A DNA stretch of 52,909 bases, from the NCBI GenBank assembly GCA_039714315.1, contig JBDLJM010000007.1, positions 1-52,909 of the forward strand. Reading direction: 5' to 3'. This stretch comes from Bacteroidota bacterium (lineage in GTDB: Bacteria > Bacteroidota > Bacteroidia > Flavobacteriales > JADGDT01). Under the pieces are notes generated by a model. That model did no database searches and was not told the origin of the DNA. It was given only the letters and a program-made list of their open reading frames with translations. The position numbers and the translations under genes were made by a program. Position 1 is the first letter of the stretch. Each line of letters begins with the position of its first letter. Shown one piece after another: positions 44,941 to 52,909 of this stretch.

Positions 44941-46377
44941 TTGAAAAATATTTCACTACGATCAAAAATATTTCTATCGATGATTGCCATAGTATTGATA
45001 TCATCAATACTAATGGCTATTACTACCACGCTTCATTATAAAAATGAAAATCAAAATTATCATCACAGCAGAATAGAACGTAAGGAAAAAAGTCTGCAGA
45101 CACATATTCAGATGATGTTCGAGGAGAATAATGAAATTGACAGCAGAGATAAAGCAATATCTTTAATGAAAGATAAACTAAAGGAATTATCAACTGTCCA
45201 TAAGCTCACTATAAACCTATATAAACTTGACGGAAGTTTTTATGCATCATCAAAAAATGATACACAGACCAATAAACTTGGCAATAGTGTAATTAATAAC
45301 CTTTCAAATAAAGCAATTTATATAAAAGCAGTAGAAAGCAATAAACTTTTGGAGCAAACAAACTTACTTTCATATTCCTTCATAAAGTTTAACAATGAAA
45401 ATTTATTAATTCTATACCTACCTTACACCCACGAAAACACCATCTTCAAATCAGAGTTGGAAAATATCCTGATAAACTTTGGGGAGCTGTACTTATTCCT
45501 GCTTCTGGGGGCTGTTGTTTTTGCTTATCTGGTTTCAAGATATATCACACAATCTTTAAAAAAAATCAGCTCCGTACTTAACAAAACTGATCTTGGAAAA
45601 AACAAACCGTTTTCCTGGAATTCAAATGATGAAATAGGAAAACTTGTAACAGCTTACAACGACATGGTAGCTAAACTTGATGAAAGCGCCATACTTTTAG
45701 CTAAAAGCGAGAGAGAACAGGCTTGGCGCGAAATGGCTAAACAGGTTGCCCACGAAATTAAAAACCCACTTACTCCTATGCGGCTCGAAGTACAGCTACT
45801 TGAACGCAATGCCACTAAATTAGAGAACGAAAAAGATCGCAAGAAAGTACTGGATTTCACAAATGGAATGATTTTGCAAATAGACACTTTATCGCGCATT
45901 GCAAATGAATTTTCGAACTTTGCCCAAATGCCGGCTCAGCAGCTCATGAAAATAGATTTCTCCGAGTTTGCACAGCGTTTTTCAAAACTACACTCGCACA
46001 GCTCTATAAAATTTAACATCGAGGATAAGCCAATGCCCGTATGCATAGATGAAAAGCAATTTTCCAGAGTACTTAATAACCTGATAAAAAATTCTGAACA
46101 GTCTATTCCCAAAGACCGAACAGCCGATATTCAGGTTAATGTAAAGCACCTAAATGAAAAAATATTAATCACCATTTCCGATAACGGAATAGGAATAAGC
46201 GATAAAGAAAAGGTTAAGGTTTTTGAACCTAAATTCACTACCAAAAGCGGAGGTATGGGACTTGGTTTAGGGATAGTGAAAAATATTATTGAGTCAATTG
46301 GAGGTGAAATCAGTTTTAATTCAGCAATTAATATTGGTACAACGTTCTACATACATATCCCAAAATCAAATAAATGA
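44941..46377 (+). CDS. Sensor histidine kinase with HAMP domain
   Basis: A 478-residue kinase from a TTG start at 44941 (reading MKNISLRSKIFLSMIAIVLIS). There is no ATG before codon 14 of that frame, and the upstream extension reaching 44836 (also TTG) adds a hydrophobic stretch unlike relatives. Two membrane helices flank a periplasmic domain of about 160 residues with a basic, helical start. Then HAMP (about 230-280), HisKA with the phospho-His in QVAHEIKNPLTPMRLEVQLLE, and HATPase with NNLIKNSEQSI, ISDNGIGIS and GMGLGLGIVKNIIE. It has the NtrY-like type. No response regulator is adjacent; the next gene is an enoyl-CoA hydratase overlapping by 4 bp. Confidence 0.9.
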   Translation: MKNISLRSKIFLSMIAIVLISSILMAITTTLHYKNENQNYHHSRIERKEKSLQTHIQMMFEENNEIDSRDKAISLMKDKLKELSTVHKLTINLYKLDGSFYASSKNDTQTNKLGNSVINNLSNKAIYIKAVESNKLLEQTNLLSYSFIKFNNENLLILYLPYTHENTIFKSELENILINFGELYLFLLLGAVVFAYLVSRYITQSLKKISSVLNKTDLGKNKPFSWNSNDEIGKLVTAYNDMVAKLDESAILLAKSEREQAWREMAKQVAHEIKNPLTPMRLEVQLLERNATKLENEKDRKKVLDFTNGMILQIDTLSRIANEFSNFAQMPAQQLMKIDFSEFAQRFSKLHSHSSIKFNIEDKPMPVCIDEKQFSRVLNNLIKNSEQSIPKDRTADIQVNVKHLNEKILITISDNGIGISDKEKVKVFEPKFTTKSGGMGLGLGIVKNIIESIGGEISFNSAINIGTTFYIHIPKSNK

Positions 46378-47165
46378 ATCATATGAATTACAGAAGCATT
46401 TATCAGCAGGAAAGCAATGGTCTTTTGAAAATATACATAAACAGACCTTCAAAGCTAAACGCCCTTAATAAGGAAACAATCGAAGAACTGTCTTCTGCTT
46501 TTAAAGTAGCAGAATCGGATAAAAACATTAAGGCTATCATCCTAAAAGGTGAAGGAACAAAAGCATTTGTTGCGGGAGCTGACATATCGGAATTTGCACA
46601 TTTTTCGCCTGAACAGGGAAGAAAACTGTCGGCAGATGGACACGAGAAACTTTTCAATCTAATAGAAAATCTTTCTACCCCGGTAATTGCAGCAATAAAC
46701 GGTTTTGCCCTTGGTGGCGGCTTAGAACTGGCAATGTCGGCTCATTTTAGAGTTGCCTCTGACAATGCAAAGATGGGATTACCCGAAACATCACTTGGTG
46801 TTATCCCCGGATATGGAGGCACTCAGAGACTAACTCAGCTTATTGGAAAAGGTAAGGCTATGGAGATGGTTATGACCGCGGGTATGATTACGGCCGATGA
46901 AGCAAACAGTTATGGACTTGTTAATTATGTTGTTTCGCAGGAAGAACTCATTCCATTCTGCGAAAAACTGGCGGGAAAAATAATGAATAATTCACCTTTG
47001 GCGGTATCAGGTGCCATAAGATCAATTAATGCTGCAACGAAAAATGATATAAATGGTTTTGAAGTAGAAATTGAAGAATTCGGAAAATGCTTTGGTACAG
47101 ACGACTTCAAAGAAGGCACAAGTGCTTTCCTGGAAAAAAGAAAAGCAAATTTTAGCGGAGAATAG
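46374..47165 (+). CDS. Enoyl-CoA hydratase/isomerase (crotonase) family protein
   Basis: A 263-residue crotonase. Motifs: KAFVAGADISEFA (oxyanion loop), ALGGGLELAMSAHFRVAS with the first catalytic-site Glu position, and GLPETSLGVIPGYGGTQRLTQLIG with the second Glu. Both Glu residues of true hydratases seem present, so it should hydrate 2-enoyl-CoA. Its ATG overlaps the stop of the sensor kinase in an ATGA, so it is cotranscribed and perhaps translationally coupled. An ATG 9 bp later is an alternative. Functional link with the kinase is odd and unexplained. Confidence 0.93.
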   Translation: MNHMNYRSIYQQESNGLLKIYINRPSKLNALNKETIEELSSAFKVAESDKNIKAIILKGEGTKAFVAGADISEFAHFSPEQGRKLSADGHEKLFNLIENLSTPVIAAINGFALGGGLELAMSAHFRVASDNAKMGLPETSLGVIPGYGGTQRLTQLIGKGKAMEMVMTAGMITADEANSYGLVNYVVSQEELIPFCEKLAGKIMNNSPLAVSGAIRSINAATKNDINGFEVEIEEFGKCFGTDDFKEGTSAFLEKRKANFSGE

Positions 47166-47206
47166 ACCGATATAATCAATTATTAAAGCTGTCTGTAAAC
47201 TTTATT

Positions 47207-47251
47207 ACCGTCATTCTTACTTTTCCTTTATGCTTCAGTAAGAATGACGGT
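47207..47251. terminator. Perfect 14-bp stem-loop after the crotonase gene
   Basis: ACCGTCATTCTTAC (47207-47220) pairs with GTAAGAATGACGGT (47238-47251), 17-nt loop, followed by TTATATT. It lies between convergent genes. The ends CGTCATTC recall the palindromic element at 30330-30403, so it may be repeat-derived. Confidence 0.65.
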
Positions 47252-47315
47252 TTATATTAAAATAACTCAAAATAAGTTATTACAATATTCATTAGTTAGA
47301 TACATCCCCGATTAA

Positions 47316-49754
47316 TTATATGGATCCTCTTAAAGTAATTACAAAATTCCTGCCAGGTGCTGACAACCCTGATGCAAAAGTCATGTAATGATGATCCAGA
47401 ATATTTTCAACTCCCATTTGAAGGTTGAGATTAGGAGAAAATTTATATCTGATATTTGCATTAATTGTATACCAGGATGGAGTTCCATAAGTCATTGATG
47501 CAGCCTTTTCAAGATTATCTACACCTCCGTATACATCAAAATCTTCTGCTTTTTTCCTTCCATTGTATGTTGAGTTCAAACTAAACATCCACTTTTTCAA
47601 ATTATATTTCAAGGTAGTGGAGCCAAATAAAGGGGCAATTGAAGGCATGGGTAAATCATCATCAATAGTTCTTCCTTTCGTGTATGTTAAAAAACTTTCC
47701 AGAGTAAATTTTGACTGTAACTTGGCTATCATCCCTAAATTAGCCCCATAAACATAAGCCTGCCCCGAATTTACATTGGCAATTGTTACCGCCATATTTC
47801 CATCGTACACCATTGAGTTAACACCATCTGACGTTTCATAATACTGACGCATAATATAATCGAATATCCTTGTGTAATATAAATCGGCCGACAGTATTAA
47901 TTTTTTATTTAAGAGATATCTATCCACATTAAATTCTGCATTTAAAGCATATTCGGGCCTCAAAAATGTATTTGGCAATGTAAGCAAATCATTTTTTTCT
48001 CTTACTTTCCCTACGTCATCTATATTAGGCGATCTAAACGCTGTAGAAACGTGTGCCTTTAATGCCCAATTTTGATTAGGTTTATGAGTCATTCCTATAC
48101 TACCTGTTAAGGCATTATTGAATAGTGATATGTCATTTTCAGGTAATTCTATAAAAGTATCATCTTCCCACTTGGCATGCATTAATGTACTAGTCCACCT
48201 CAACCCCAAATTAAATGTAGTTTTCTCATTGAATATCTTTCTGAAATCTGAATAAACGGCGAAACTGCCATAATCACTACCACCATCAGGGTAACGTGAT
48301 TGTACTACAAAAGAATCTCCAAAACCAATAATATCATTCCCCGAAACTACTAATGTTTTTCCTTTTGCAACAGAGGATACGGAGTTATACGTTAACTCTG
48401 CTCCATAAGAAATATCGAAGTAATTTATATTAGTGGAGAAATCCGCATTTAAAGAAAATACATTAACATCTTCGTACCTGAATGTTTTTTCCAGGCTTCC
48501 AAATTTTCGCTGCATTCTCGATTCCTCAATATTTTGATATGCAAATGTGATATTACTTTTTTTCATCCATTTGCTATCACTGGTCGAATTTAACCTGGTC
48601 GAGAACATTAACCTGTCCTGAGGTCCATAATACCATTCTGCCCACTTCAGCCCTTCATCTCCGGGATCTGTCAATGCATCGAATCGTGGAACATTGGAAC
48701 TGGTAGAATATTGAAAATTAAACTCCAGCTCATTACTTTTATCCAATTTAAAGATCAGCTTCTGCAAAACATCCAACTGACTATATGCTGTGTTTTTTTG
48801 AATATTCGGATCAGAATTTACAACCGGCAACTCGGAATAATGATGCTCAGTATTATTGGAATAAATATGAACTTTGCCCCAATTATTAAAACCGTGAGTA
48901 CGTACTGACCCCATTCTTAAATCATTAAAATTTCCATAAGATATGGATGAGAAATTTCCAAATTTCTCATTACTATATATGGCATCTCCGTGTAAAACCA
49001 AGCCATTATTTGCTGTTGAAAATGAAGTATTAGCGTTAAGTTCCCAAAACTCTTCTCCAAGCTTTGGCCTTTTAGTGTAAAAATGAACTACGCCTCCCAA
49101 TGCATCAGATCCATATTTAACCGAAGCAGGACCATAAATAATTTCGGCCCTTTCCAGATTCCCATAATCTACAGTTAATGAATTTTGTAAATGCCCCGAA
49201 CGATATATGGCATTATTCATACGAACTCCATCTACAACAAGTAATACCCGATTTGCTTCAAATCCCCTTATTGTAGGGCTACCTCCTCCCATCTGACTCT
49301 TCTGAACAGTAATTCCGGGAGTTCGTGATAAAAGATCAGGAGTAGTCTGTGGGTTTATAACTTCAATAACGTTTGATGAAATAACCGATATTTTTTCAGC
49401 AACACGATTTAAATCTGTCTCTGTATTAGCAACAGACAAAACCACTTCCGGTAATAAATCGTTTGTTCTTGTCAGGTAAACAGTATAACCTTTTCTTTTT
49501 AACACATGCTTTTTAAAAAAAACAAATTGATATGAAACATGCTCTATCATCACCTCTTCATCCTCTTCGAAAGCACTGAGATTTACGTTTCCATCAACAT
49601 CGCTTAGCGCAACTTTCGACTGACCATCATTATACACAAAAACATTATCCACAGGCTTTTTTGTGTCATTATCATAGATGGTTAAAGTTTGCGACATCAA
49701 TGAAGTTGAAACAAACAACATTAGAAATAATGTATATTTTAAAAATGATTGCAT
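47316..49754 (-). CDS. TonB-dependent receptor with N-terminal carboxypeptidase-like domain
   Basis: An 812-residue outer-membrane transporter. Signal peptide MQSFLKYTLFLMLFVSTSLMSQ, then a CarboxypepD-like domain (about 23-95) with VDNVFVYNDGQSKVALSDVDG. The plug follows (about 105-240: NVIEVINPQTTPDLLSRTPGITVQKS, GGGSPTIRGFEANRVLLVVDGVRMNNAIYR, shown by parts GITVQKSQMGGGSPTIRGF), then a 22-strand barrel ending in the usual NFVITLRGSI. The ligand cannot be told; there is no SusD-like partner, so a siderophore, vitamin or metal complex is more likely than polysaccharide. It starts 8 bp after recO, so it is the last gene of a porZ-recO operon. Confidence 0.93.
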   Translation of the reverse strand: MQSFLKYTLFLMLFVSTSLMSQTLTIYDNDTKKPVDNVFVYNDGQSKVALSDVDGNVNLSAFEEDEEVMIEHVSYQFVFFKKHVLKRKGYTVYLTRTNDLLPEVVLSVANTETDLNRVAEKISVISSNVIEVINPQTTPDLLSRTPGITVQKSQMGGGSPTIRGFEANRVLLVVDGVRMNNAIYRSGHLQNSLTVDYGNLERAEIIYGPASVKYGSDALGGVVHFYTKRPKLGEEFWELNANTSFSTANNGLVLHGDAIYSNEKFGNFSSISYGNFNDLRMGSVRTHGFNNWGKVHIYSNNTEHHYSELPVVNSDPNIQKNTAYSQLDVLQKLIFKLDKSNELEFNFQYSTSSNVPRFDALTDPGDEGLKWAEWYYGPQDRLMFSTRLNSTSDSKWMKKSNITFAYQNIEESRMQRKFGSLEKTFRYEDVNVFSLNADFSTNINYFDISYGAELTYNSVSSVAKGKTLVVSGNDIIGFGDSFVVQSRYPDGGSDYGSFAVYSDFRKIFNEKTTFNLGLRWTSTLMHAKWEDDTFIELPENDISLFNNALTGSIGMTHKPNQNWALKAHVSTAFRSPNIDDVGKVREKNDLLTLPNTFLRPEYALNAEFNVDRYLLNKKLILSADLYYTRIFDYIMRQYYETSDGVNSMVYDGNMAVTIANVNSGQAYVYGANLGMIAKLQSKFTLESFLTYTKGRTIDDDLPMPSIAPLFGSTTLKYNLKKWMFSLNSTYNGRKKAEDFDVYGGVDNLEKAASMTYGTPSWYTINANIRYKFSPNLNLQMGVENILDHHYMTFASGLSAPGRNFVITLRGSI

Positions 49755-49762
49755 TATTAACT

Positions 49763-50482
49763 TTAATTAAATAATGTTTGTAATATTTTTAGAGATTTCG
49801 GCTCTCTAAAGCCTGAAATATGCAATGAATAATATTGAACAATTAGCCGTAATAAGAAACCACGTTGTTTTCTATTCATCGAAATCTGATTTGAATCCAC
49901 AAATTTCGTGCCCAAAAATAATTTTAAGTTATCAATAACCTCTCCGGAGAACATATAAGGCATATTTTTATTGTAATCATAAAATATTCCCTGCTCTAAA
50001 TCAAAATATTTATTTTCAGAATCTGAAAAATGAGGATAGAAACCAAGATATTTCGTTAGTTCTATCAAAAAAGCAATATGAAAGTTTGCATATTCATCAA
50101 TTTCATCAAGATAATGGAAAGACGATTCCAGAAAATCGAACAGACTGACATTTTCTTCTTCCTCGTGCAAACTAAGATCAAGCATTTCCGCCAGGAAAAT
50201 AGTAAGCCCCGACTTAAGCGGATCGAATTGTAAACTTTTATAAAAAGAATCTGCCTTAATTTCTTTTAAATTCTTTAATTCAACGGACTTATTTCTGGAA
50301 TATGAAATTATTTCTACTAATGACAGAGGCTGGAATAGTCCCATCACATGATTTTTCTTCTTCTTAACACCACGAGCAATGAAAGAAACGATTCCTCTTT
50401 GCTTAGTGTAACATTTTAATATTATGCTAGTATCTGAATAATTCCTACTCCTTATTACTATGCCATTGTAAACTTCCTGCAT
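49763..50482 (-). CDS. recO: DNA repair protein RecO
   Basis: A 239-residue protein of normal length. The N-terminal OB domain has EVYNGIVIRSRNYSDTSIILKCYTKQRGIVSFIARGVKKKK (key part NYSDTSIILKCYTKQRGIVSF), and the helical C-terminal domain (LTIFLAEMLDLSLHEEEENVSLFDFLESSF) follows. The zinc-finger Cys residues of some RecO proteins are absent, as is common. RecO helps load RecA at gaps with RecR. It is between porZ (6-bp gap) and the TonB receptor (8-bp gap). Confidence 0.94.
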   Translation of the reverse strand: MQEVYNGIVIRSRNYSDTSIILKCYTKQRGIVSFIARGVKKKKNHVMGLFQPLSLVEIISYSRNKSVELKNLKEIKADSFYKSLQFDPLKSGLTIFLAEMLDLSLHEEEENVSLFDFLESSFHYLDEIDEYANFHIAFLIELTKYLGFYPHFSDSENKYFDLEQGIFYDYNKNMPYMFSGEVIDNLKLFLGTKFVDSNQISMNRKQRGFLLRLIVQYYSLHISGFREPKSLKILQTLFN

Positions 50483-50488
50483 AACACA

Positions 50489-52816
50489 CTAGTTCACAAT
50501 TAGAATTTTTGTTACGGATGTTTCCTTTCCATCCTTACTGATTGCAAAAACCAAATACACCCCTGAAGCGGCTTTATACCCGCTAAAACTTTTACCATTC
50601 CACACTGCCTGTCCTCCCTGAGAAATAGTTTCAAAAATCAGGTTCCCGTTAATATCAGTAATCTTCACATTGGTTCTATCCGTAAAACCTTTAATATAGA
50701 TATCTCCTGAATATTCGGGTCTAACCGGATTGGGGTACGCATAAACCTTTCCAAATTCATTTCCTCCTTCGGTGGCATTACCTTTAAAGGATACCAAACC
50801 TTTAAGGGTAACAAAATACACTCTCCCCGTTTCGGGATCTATATCCATATCAAGAACGTTATCAGAAAAAAGAGGAGAATTTTCTGTTGTAAAATGGTGA
50901 ATAGTTTTTTGCCCATCAGATGAAGTGTAATAAACCCCTCCTGATTTTGTTGCAAACCATTTATTATTTGCTCCGTCAACTACAATCTTATTTATTTCCT
51001 GACTTCCTAAAAGCTTTTTACCTACACCATCTTCTTCAATAATAATGGGATTTGCATTTAAAGAAGAGGTATTGAACATTTCATCGATATCATCGAAAAT
51101 AACCAAGCCCAACTTTGTTCCTATCCATGCAACATTATCCTTATCAATAGCTATTGTGTTTACCCTATAATCTGGTAAATTACCTTTATTTTCAATGGTG
51201 GTAAACCTCAGTTTCTTATCATCTCCTGTAGACTCCAACGATTCTCCTTCGTTATAAACCCATATACCATCTCCTCTTGTTCCTATCCACTTATTCCCGT
51301 TTTGATCAATATGGATTCCCTCTATACCATTATCTCCTCTGGACCCTACACCATCAAAAGAGAACGACATCCACTCTCCACTTGCTTTACGCAACACAAT
51401 TGGTTTTGGTACATTCCATCCGTTGGCCACCCACAAATTTCCATCACCATCAAAAACACTCCCACCTACTCTAACACTTACATATGCAGGATTTGATGGA
51501 TAATGTAATTTTTGTATAGGGCTGTTTTCAATATTCCAAAACTCAACCTGTTCATTATTTTGCATCTCCACAACTCCCTGATTATAGTAATCATTCTCAT
51601 TTGATGTTCCACTCCATGTAGATATATATATATGATCACTATCCTTAGGATCTATAGCCACATCGACTAAGTCCCTTCCATTTGAAAAATTTGTATAGTT
51701 AACATATTCCCAGTCATCTTTCTCAAGAATATCATACCCAATTCTCCGCCCTTTTGGAGTATACATCTGATCGTAATAACCATACAGTAAATACATTTTA
51801 TTTTCATCAGCTTTTACCCTGAATGAATAATTCCTGAAAGGACCATCAGGCATAATATTGGTTAAAACTTTATTTTCACTTTTAACCAAACCAATATTAC
51901 TTGTAGAAATCCACGTAATTCCATCTGTCTTAATTGCAGATTTAGGTTTAAAATTATTTTCGGAAGTAGCCCCTATGTTTTCGACCAAATTTAAATTTTC
52001 ATCATATATCATAACATTACTCCATCTTGAATATGTTATGTACTTATCATTAGATTCAACATTTACAACTCCGGTAACACTGCTAACCAACGACCATGTT
52101 GTTCCTTCAAATAAATATTGCTTGGTATCATTCTCATTATTATTGGCTATTATCTTGCCCCCTATTTCCGCAATAGAATTATATTTTTCAACAGGAATAG
52201 AACTCTGTAATTGCCACTGCTTATAATCTACCAAAAAAGGATTCTCTGCATCCGCAGAATAAACACCATTTTCGGTTGCAGCAAATAATATGTTATCTTT
52301 AAGAGCTATGTCATTTACATATATATAAGATCCATTATCTCCAAAATAAAAAGTATCTCCAAATCTCTCATCCTCCATGTTGAACTCTACAATACCAAAT
52401 GGAGTACCCAAATAAATCCTATTTTTATATTCAGCTATACTGGTTATACTTTTAGTAACTGTTACATTTGAATTTTTTATATCTTCTATATGGCTTATTT
52501 TGGAATCTTTATAGACGATATCAAACTCACCTGTTTCAAAACCAATCACAAAAGCGTCTGTATTATTTAATGCTACTAAAGAAGTAATTCTCTCTCCCAA
52601 TAACCCTTTTACTTTCGAATATTTATTTAGGCTTTCATCTTCAGTATCGTATATAAACACGCCGTACTCTCCGGCAACAACAACTTTCTCACCCCAAACA
52701 TCTAAGCCTTTGGTTTCTGCATAGGACAAATGGTCGAGCCACTTCGAATTATCCTGTGCAAGACTAATGTTTAATATAAACAAATAAAAAAATAAAGAAA
52801 GCCATGTTCTTTTCAT
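50489..52816 (-). CDS. porZ: PorZ-like T9SS protein (two-propeller, C-terminal sorting domain)
   Basis: 775 residues from the ATG at 52816, which gives a signal peptide (MKRTWLSLFFYLFILNISLAQ). The longer open frame up to 52888 only translates a repeat. The N-terminal WLDHLSYAETKGLDVWGEKVVVAGEYGVFIYDTEDESLNKYSKVKGL is the PorZ-type propeller start (key parts WLDHLSYAE and YGVFIYDTED). Blades with W-IGT-G motifs follow (WIGTRGDGIWVYNEG, AWIGTKLGLVIFD). The C-terminus is a type A sorting domain: YAYPNPVRPEYSG, VKITDINGNLIFE and ASGVYLVFAISKDGKETSVTKILIVN (last part shortened: SVTKILIVN). In Porphyromonas, PorZ is part of the attachment complex that delivers A-LPS to cargo. recO is its usual neighbour in this phylum, as I recall. 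Confidence 0.85.
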   Translation of the reverse strand: MKRTWLSLFFYLFILNISLAQDNSKWLDHLSYAETKGLDVWGEKVVVAGEYGVFIYDTEDESLNKYSKVKGLLGERITSLVALNNTDAFVIGFETGEFDIVYKDSKISHIEDIKNSNVTVTKSITSIAEYKNRIYLGTPFGIVEFNMEDERFGDTFYFGDNGSYIYVNDIALKDNILFAATENGVYSADAENPFLVDYKQWQLQSSIPVEKYNSIAEIGGKIIANNNENDTKQYLFEGTTWSLVSSVTGVVNVESNDKYITYSRWSNVMIYDENLNLVENIGATSENNFKPKSAIKTDGITWISTSNIGLVKSENKVLTNIMPDGPFRNYSFRVKADENKMYLLYGYYDQMYTPKGRRIGYDILEKDDWEYVNYTNFSNGRDLVDVAIDPKDSDHIYISTWSGTSNENDYYNQGVVEMQNNEQVEFWNIENSPIQKLHYPSNPAYVSVRVGGSVFDGDGNLWVANGWNVPKPIVLRKASGEWMSFSFDGVGSRGDNGIEGIHIDQNGNKWIGTRGDGIWVYNEGESLESTGDDKKLRFTTIENKGNLPDYRVNTIAIDKDNVAWIGTKLGLVIFDDIDEMFNTSSLNANPIIIEEDGVGKKLLGSQEINKIVVDGANNKWFATKSGGVYYTSSDGQKTIHHFTTENSPLFSDNVLDMDIDPETGRVYFVTLKGLVSFKGNATEGGNEFGKVYAYPNPVRPEYSGDIYIKGFTDRTNVKITDINGNLIFETISQGGQAVWNGKSFSGYKAASGVYLVFAISKDGKETSVTKILIVN

Positions 52817-52909
52817 ATGTATATAATTTAATGTTTCGGTCATACCTGTCTGCCAACAGACAGATGTTATCCCCACTATATTCATCACGCTTGGTCTCGG
52901 CTAAGCCGA
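52817..52909 (-). repeat. Interspersed palindromic repeat, copy C, reaching the porZ start codon
   Basis: On the minus strand it reads from the window edge: TCGGCTTAGCCGA, then ACCAAGCGTGATGAATATAG, GGGGATAACA, a hairpin CTGTCTG / CAGACAG (52846-52863), then TATGACCGAAACATTAAATTATATACAT, directly followed by ATGAAA, the first two codons of porZ. The window end cuts the 5' part. It therefore supplies the bases in front of the gene. (Sequence shown in parts shorter than 20 bases: see key words.). Confidence 0.8.

Noticed and set aside
52817-52888. A 24-residue N-terminal extension of porZ
   Set aside because: It is the translated repeat. The ATG at 52816 starts a proper signal peptide.
1-52909. 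tRNA or rRNA genes, prophage, integron or intact insertion sequence
   Set aside because: No cloverleaf, rRNA segment, integrase or transposase could be recognised on either strand.

Overview
The window looks like chromosomal DNA of a member of the Bacteroidota, most probably a flavobacterium-like marine lineage. It is AT-rich and genes generally lack Shine-Dalgarno sites. Several genes are preceded by the Bacteroidota -7 promoter box TAnnTTTG. It encodes type IX secretion parts (a PorZ-like protein and a probable T9SS-sorted surface protein), a TonB-dependent receptor with a carboxypeptidase-like N-terminus, and several small secreted proteins ending their signal peptide in a FAQ/LAQ/YAQ motif. 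No rRNA, tRNA, CRISPR array, prophage or intact transposase was found. Almost all of it is ordinary core genome; what stands out lies between genes.

Layout. 1-3.1 kb: a repeat, a PhoB/PhoR-type two-component pair and a convergent GT28-like glycosyltransferase. 3.3-7.0 kb: acyl-CoA carboxylase beta subunit, HD phosphohydrolase, Dph6-like ATP pyrophosphatase and a conserved cysteine-motif protein. 7.1-9.5 kb: rpsP-rimM-trmN6 behind a structured leader RNA, then an NTF2-like protein. 9.5-10.3 kb: gene-poor repeat region. 10.3-18.8 kb: secreted proteins and cell-wall enzymes (PGRP amidase, DUF1460 protein, VanX-like dipeptidase), fructosamine kinase, a large BNR/VPS10 propeller protein and a rhodanese. 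18.8-19.3 kb: a long palindrome beside a possible AAA ATPase remnant. 19.3-25.3 kb: FAD/Fe-S oxidoreductase, OmpA protein, deoxynucleoside kinase and folK. 25.4-36.3 kb: sppA, outer-membrane protein, SDR, thyA, nitroreductase, M3 peptidase, small membrane protein, LD-carboxypeptidase and pspA with a YbjN-like partner. 36.4-41.3 kb: XRE regulator, TetR regulator with fabH-like gene, uvrC. 41.4-52.9 kb: T9SS-type surface protein, histidine kinase plus enoyl-CoA hydratase, and a tight minus-strand operon porZ-recO-TonB receptor ending in another copy of the repeat.

How the genes work together. Envelope functions dominate: four peptidoglycan-degrading or recycling enzymes, SppA and the PspA module for membrane stress, OmpA, a TonB receptor and T9SS parts. 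The TetR-FabH pair, SDR, carboxylase and crotonase touch fatty-acid or acyl-CoA metabolism. Folate and nucleotide supply is represented by folK, thyA and a deoxynucleoside kinase.

The most unusual signals are: (a) an interspersed repeat of about 88 bp in which a variable hairpin is present or absent at one fixed site, and whose 3' end abuts the porZ start codon; (b) a compact rpsP leader with two look-alike hairpins; (c) a repeat lodged in the loop of a Rho-independent terminator; (d) near-perfect operator palindromes before the TetR and XRE genes. All functional statements are from reading the sequence; no database search was run.
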